Assembly (NCBI GenBank): GCA_013812065.1
Contig: JACCUC010000145.1
Span: forward strand, 1 to 22,579
Direction: 5' to 3'
DNA from: Thermoleophilaceae bacterium
GTDB lineage: Bacteria > Actinomycetota > Thermoleophilia > Solirubrobacterales > Thermoleophilaceae
Length of the DNA stretch: 22,579 bases
Shown here: positions 20,990 to 22,579 of the stretch, piece by piece
How positions within the stretch are numbered: the stretch's first letter is position 1
Layout of the letters: each line of letters opens with the position of its first letter
The notes under the pieces: model-generated
The model's database searches: none
What the model was told of the DNA's origin: nothing
The model's input: the letters and a program-made list of their open reading frames with translations, nothing else
Translations under genes and position numbers: made by a program

Positions 20990-21162
20990 TCCTTTCTCGG
21001 CGTCGCCTACGGGGTTAGCTGACGGGCTCGCGTGGTGCACAGGCACCCCGCTAAGGCCGGATCACCGGCCGATTCGCCCCCGGACGCGAAGGACGCGCCC
21101 AATGGTTCCCCCGTCCCCCGGCGCGGGCGCCGGCGGCTCGGCATGCCGAAGTCGAGCTTGGC
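20990..21162 (-). ncRNA. Cyclic di-AMP riboswitch (ydaO/yuaA class)
   Basis: Reading the minus strand, three conserved blocks of the ydaO class occur in order: GGGGGAACCATTGGG (21112-21098), GGGGGCGAATC (21081-21071) and GTCAGCTAACCCCGTAGG (21023-21006), the last being the hallmark 3' block. The ribosome-binding site AAAGGAAG and TTG start of the RlpA-like gene follow at once. In actinobacteria this class sits before wall hydrolase genes and normally lowers expression when c-di-AMP is high. Ends are approximate. No terminator is seen between the aptamer and the start, so control of ribosome access or a GC-rich attenuator is more likely. Confidence 0.93.
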
Positions 21163-21168
21163 TGGTCC

Positions 21169-21174
21169 ATCGTA
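21169..21174 (-). promoter_or_regulatory. Predicted -10 box for the riboswitch-rlpA transcript
   Basis: On the minus strand TACGAT, with transcription expected near 21162, giving a leader of about 180 nt that just contains the riboswitch. Between here and the amidohydrolase stop (21175-21239) I see only short palindromes, CGTGCACG (21212-21219) and CTCGCGCGAG (21223-21232). Confidence 0.5.
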
Positions 21175-21239
21175 ACCCGCATGTCGGTCGGGAGTTGCGC
21201 GGGCCTGAGTCGTGCACGGACACTCGCGCGAGCGACGGG

Positions 21240-22403
21240 CTAGGGCGAGCGCTCGCCCGCCGCCACAGGTTCGGGCTCGGGCGGCAGCGCCACCCGCGGC
21301 GTTCGCGCGACCCCGGCCGCGACGATCAGCGGGTGGAGGCTCGGAAACCGCTCTGCGGGCGCGCTCGAGTCGCTCACAGTGGCGGCGTGGCGCTCGTAGC
21401 GGTCGAGCAGCGACAGCACCGAGCGGCACACGGGCGCCTGGGGAGCCTCCTCCCCCACCTCGCAGGCGAGGCGCGCGAGCCCAACGCCCGCCTCGCCCCC
21501 CTCGCCTCCCATGATCCGCCCGATCGCGTTCACGAGCGCGGCGTGCACGCGGTCGAGCAGGAGGTCTACCTCCGCGAGCTCGGCTCCCGGCGCCGGACCG
21601 GCGTCGAGCGGCTCCTCCCCCGCGAGCAGCCGCTCGAGCTGTCCACCGGCCACGCCGGCGACCTGGTCGGGCGACAGTCCGGCCTCGAGCGCACAGCGCA
21701 GCGCGAGCACCGCCGACTGGAGCGGGGTGCCGTACGGGAGGTCGCTCCCCCACAGGATCCGCCCCGGCGGCACGAGGCTGAACAGGGCGAGCAGGTCGAG
21801 CGCGCTCCACCAGGCGGTGTCGAAGAAGACGTTCGGATGGTCGTCGAGGCGGCGCCAGATCCAGGCGAGATCGCACACCCCGGCGTGAGCGAGGATCGGC
21901 CGGGCGTCGGGAAAGCGCTCCGCGAGCCCGAGCACGTGGCGGCCGAGCGCGGGAATCCCTCGCCCGGCGTGGATGACGATCGGCAGCCGTCGCTCGTGCG
22001 CGAGCGCAAAGATCGCCTCGACCGAGGGGTCGGCGAGCGAGAAGCCCTCGGCGCGAGGGTGGAGCTTTAGTCCGCGTGCTCCCGCCGCGAGGCAGCGCTC
22101 GGCCTCGGCGACCGGACGCTCGTGCGGATCGAGCCGGCAGACGGCGACGAGCTTCCCCTCCGAGGCCGCCGCCTCGGCGAGCACGCGGTCGTTGGCGGGT
22201 GAGTAGCCGGCGGGCTCCTGCATGGTGAAGACCACCCCGCGAGCGTCGACGAGATCGAGCGCCTCGGCGACCTCGTAGACCGAGCAGGCGAATCCGTCGG
22301 GGTCGCTCGCGCCGGTGTGGGTGTGCGCATCGAAGAGGCGCAGCCCGGGTAGGCTTTCGCGGAGAGCGTCGTACCACGGGCGAAGGGCCGAGTCGGCGTA
22401 CAC
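21240..22403 (-). CDS. Amidohydrolase-2 family metal-dependent hydrolase with C-terminal extension
   Basis: A 387-residue TIM-barrel hydrolase of the amidohydrolase superfamily (amidohydrolase-2 / predicted TIM-barrel metal-dependent hydrolase). Metal-site residues are His27 and His29 (FDAHTHTG), Lys113 (GLKLHPR), His145 (VIHAGRG), His173 (LAHAGVCD) and Asp221 (LWGSDLPYGT). The barrel ends near residue 262; a further 125 residues, mostly helical (LLLDRVHAALVNAIGRIMGG), have no match I know. The substrate is unknown. The GTG start at 22403 follows TAGGCT by 9 nt. It is divergent from the acyltransferase gene. Confidence 0.88.
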   Translation of the reverse strand: MYADSALRPWYDALRESLPGLRLFDAHTHTGASDPDGFACSVYEVAEALDLVDARGVVFTMQEPAGYSPANDRVLAEAAASEGKLVAVCRLDPHERPVAEAERCLAAGARGLKLHPRAEGFSLADPSVEAIFALAHERRLPIVIHAGRGIPALGRHVLGLAERFPDARPILAHAGVCDLAWIWRRLDDHPNVFFDTAWWSALDLLALFSLVPPGRILWGSDLPYGTPLQSAVLALRCALEAGLSPDQVAGVAGGQLERLLAGEEPLDAGPAPGAELAEVDLLLDRVHAALVNAIGRIMGGEGGEAGVGLARLACEVGEEAPQAPVCRSVLSLLDRYERHAATVSDSSAPAERFPSLHPLIVAAGVARTPRVALPPEPEPVAAGERSP

Positions 22404-22412
22404 AGGCGTGCA

Positions 22413-22418
22413 AGCCTA
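22413..22418 (-). promoter_or_regulatory. Predicted -10 box for the amidohydrolase gene
   Basis: On the minus strand TAGGCT, then TGCACGCCT (9 nt), then GTG 22403, consistent with a leaderless or near-leaderless message. Confidence 0.45.
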
Positions 22419-22465
22419 TTGCCCGCCCGACCGGATCCGACGACCCACCGGGGAAGGAGAGGAGC

Positions 22466-22579
22466 TTGAGCGACGACCGGTTGTCGGGCCTCGACGCCTC
22501 GTTCTTGCACATCGAGGACGCCTCGGCGCACATGCACGTGGCGAGCGTGCTCACCTTCGAGGGGGAGCCTCCCCCCTAC
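22466..22579 (+). CDS. Wax ester synthase/diacylglycerol acyltransferase (WS/DGAT), 5' end only
   Basis: The first 38 codons of a gene cut by the window edge. The protein starts LSDDRLSGLDASFLHIED and continues SAHMHVASVLTFEG, the typical N-terminus of bacterial WS/DGAT acyltransferases, which join fatty acyl-CoA to long alcohols or diacylglycerol to make storage wax or triacylglycerol. The catalytic HHxxxDG lies beyond the window and cannot be checked. The start is TTG 22466 with AAGGAGAGGAG just upstream. It is divergent from the amidohydrolase gene. Confidence 0.88.
   Translation, partial: MSDDRLSGLDASFLHIEDASAHMHVASVLTFEGEPPPY

Noticed and set aside
1..22579. tRNA, rRNA genes or a CRISPR array
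   Set aside because: No T-loop-like GTTCGANTCC context, no rRNA segments and no regularly spaced repeats were seen on reading both strands.

Overview
The window is 22.6 kb of very GC-rich bacterial chromosome, tightly packed with about 31 genes on both strands. Third codon positions are G or C almost everywhere, GTG and TTG starts are common, and gene pairs often overlap by 4 bp (GTGA, ATGA or TTGA). A GatD-type amidotransferase, a wax ester synthase/DGAT-type acyltransferase, several VapBC pairs and a c-di-AMP riboswitch in front of an RlpA-like wall protein point to a high-GC actinobacterium. A deep lineage such as Thermoleophilia is my guess only; there is no rRNA or other marker to settle it. 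I see no phage genes, transposase, integrase, tRNA, rRNA or CRISPR array.

Layout. 1-2415: a hairpin at the left edge, a GNAT acetyltransferase (-), then hflX and dut (+, overlapping). 2442-5203 (-): a run read as DUF2103-like small protein, diacylglycerol-kinase-like lipid kinase, SAM methyltransferase, gatD. 5268-8470: a membrane-anchored protein of unknown function (+), a HAD-IIA phosphatase (-), a thioredoxin/TPR protein (+) and a two-TM membrane protein (-). 8515-11286: a Qng1/DUF2419 queuosine-salvage protein (-) divergent from glutamine-dependent NAD synthetase (+). 11341-13029: a small acidic protein (-), a 3Fe-4S ferredoxin (-), a CDF cation transporter (+) and a 55-residue membrane peptide (+). 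13075-15393 (-): three successive VapBC modules with three different antitoxin types. 15458-18064: YceI-like protein with a coupled 93-residue partner (-), and a Na+/H+ antiporter (+). 18171-19858: aldo/keto reductase and SDR (+, overlapping). 19880-21174 (-): RlpA-like secreted protein behind a c-di-AMP riboswitch. 21240-22579: an amidohydrolase (-) divergent from a WS/DGAT acyltransferase cut by the window edge (+).

Most of this is housekeeping: ribosome rescue/GTPase (hflX), dUTP hygiene (dut), NAD synthesis, wall amidation (gatD), wall remodelling (RlpA), ion homeostasis and redox enzymes. The accessory part is the toxin-antitoxin cluster. Two regulatory signals stand out. First, 13 genes have a TANNNT hexamer ending 6-9 nt before the start codon, the layout expected for leaderless mRNAs; these hexamers also decide several start codons. 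Second, the riboswitch is a clear, recognisable RNA. No wholly new multi-gene system could be demonstrated. The best leads are the leaderless architecture, the shared-base divergent promoter at 11856-11865, the unknown barrel-like secreted protein, and the TA cluster with its nested palindromes.
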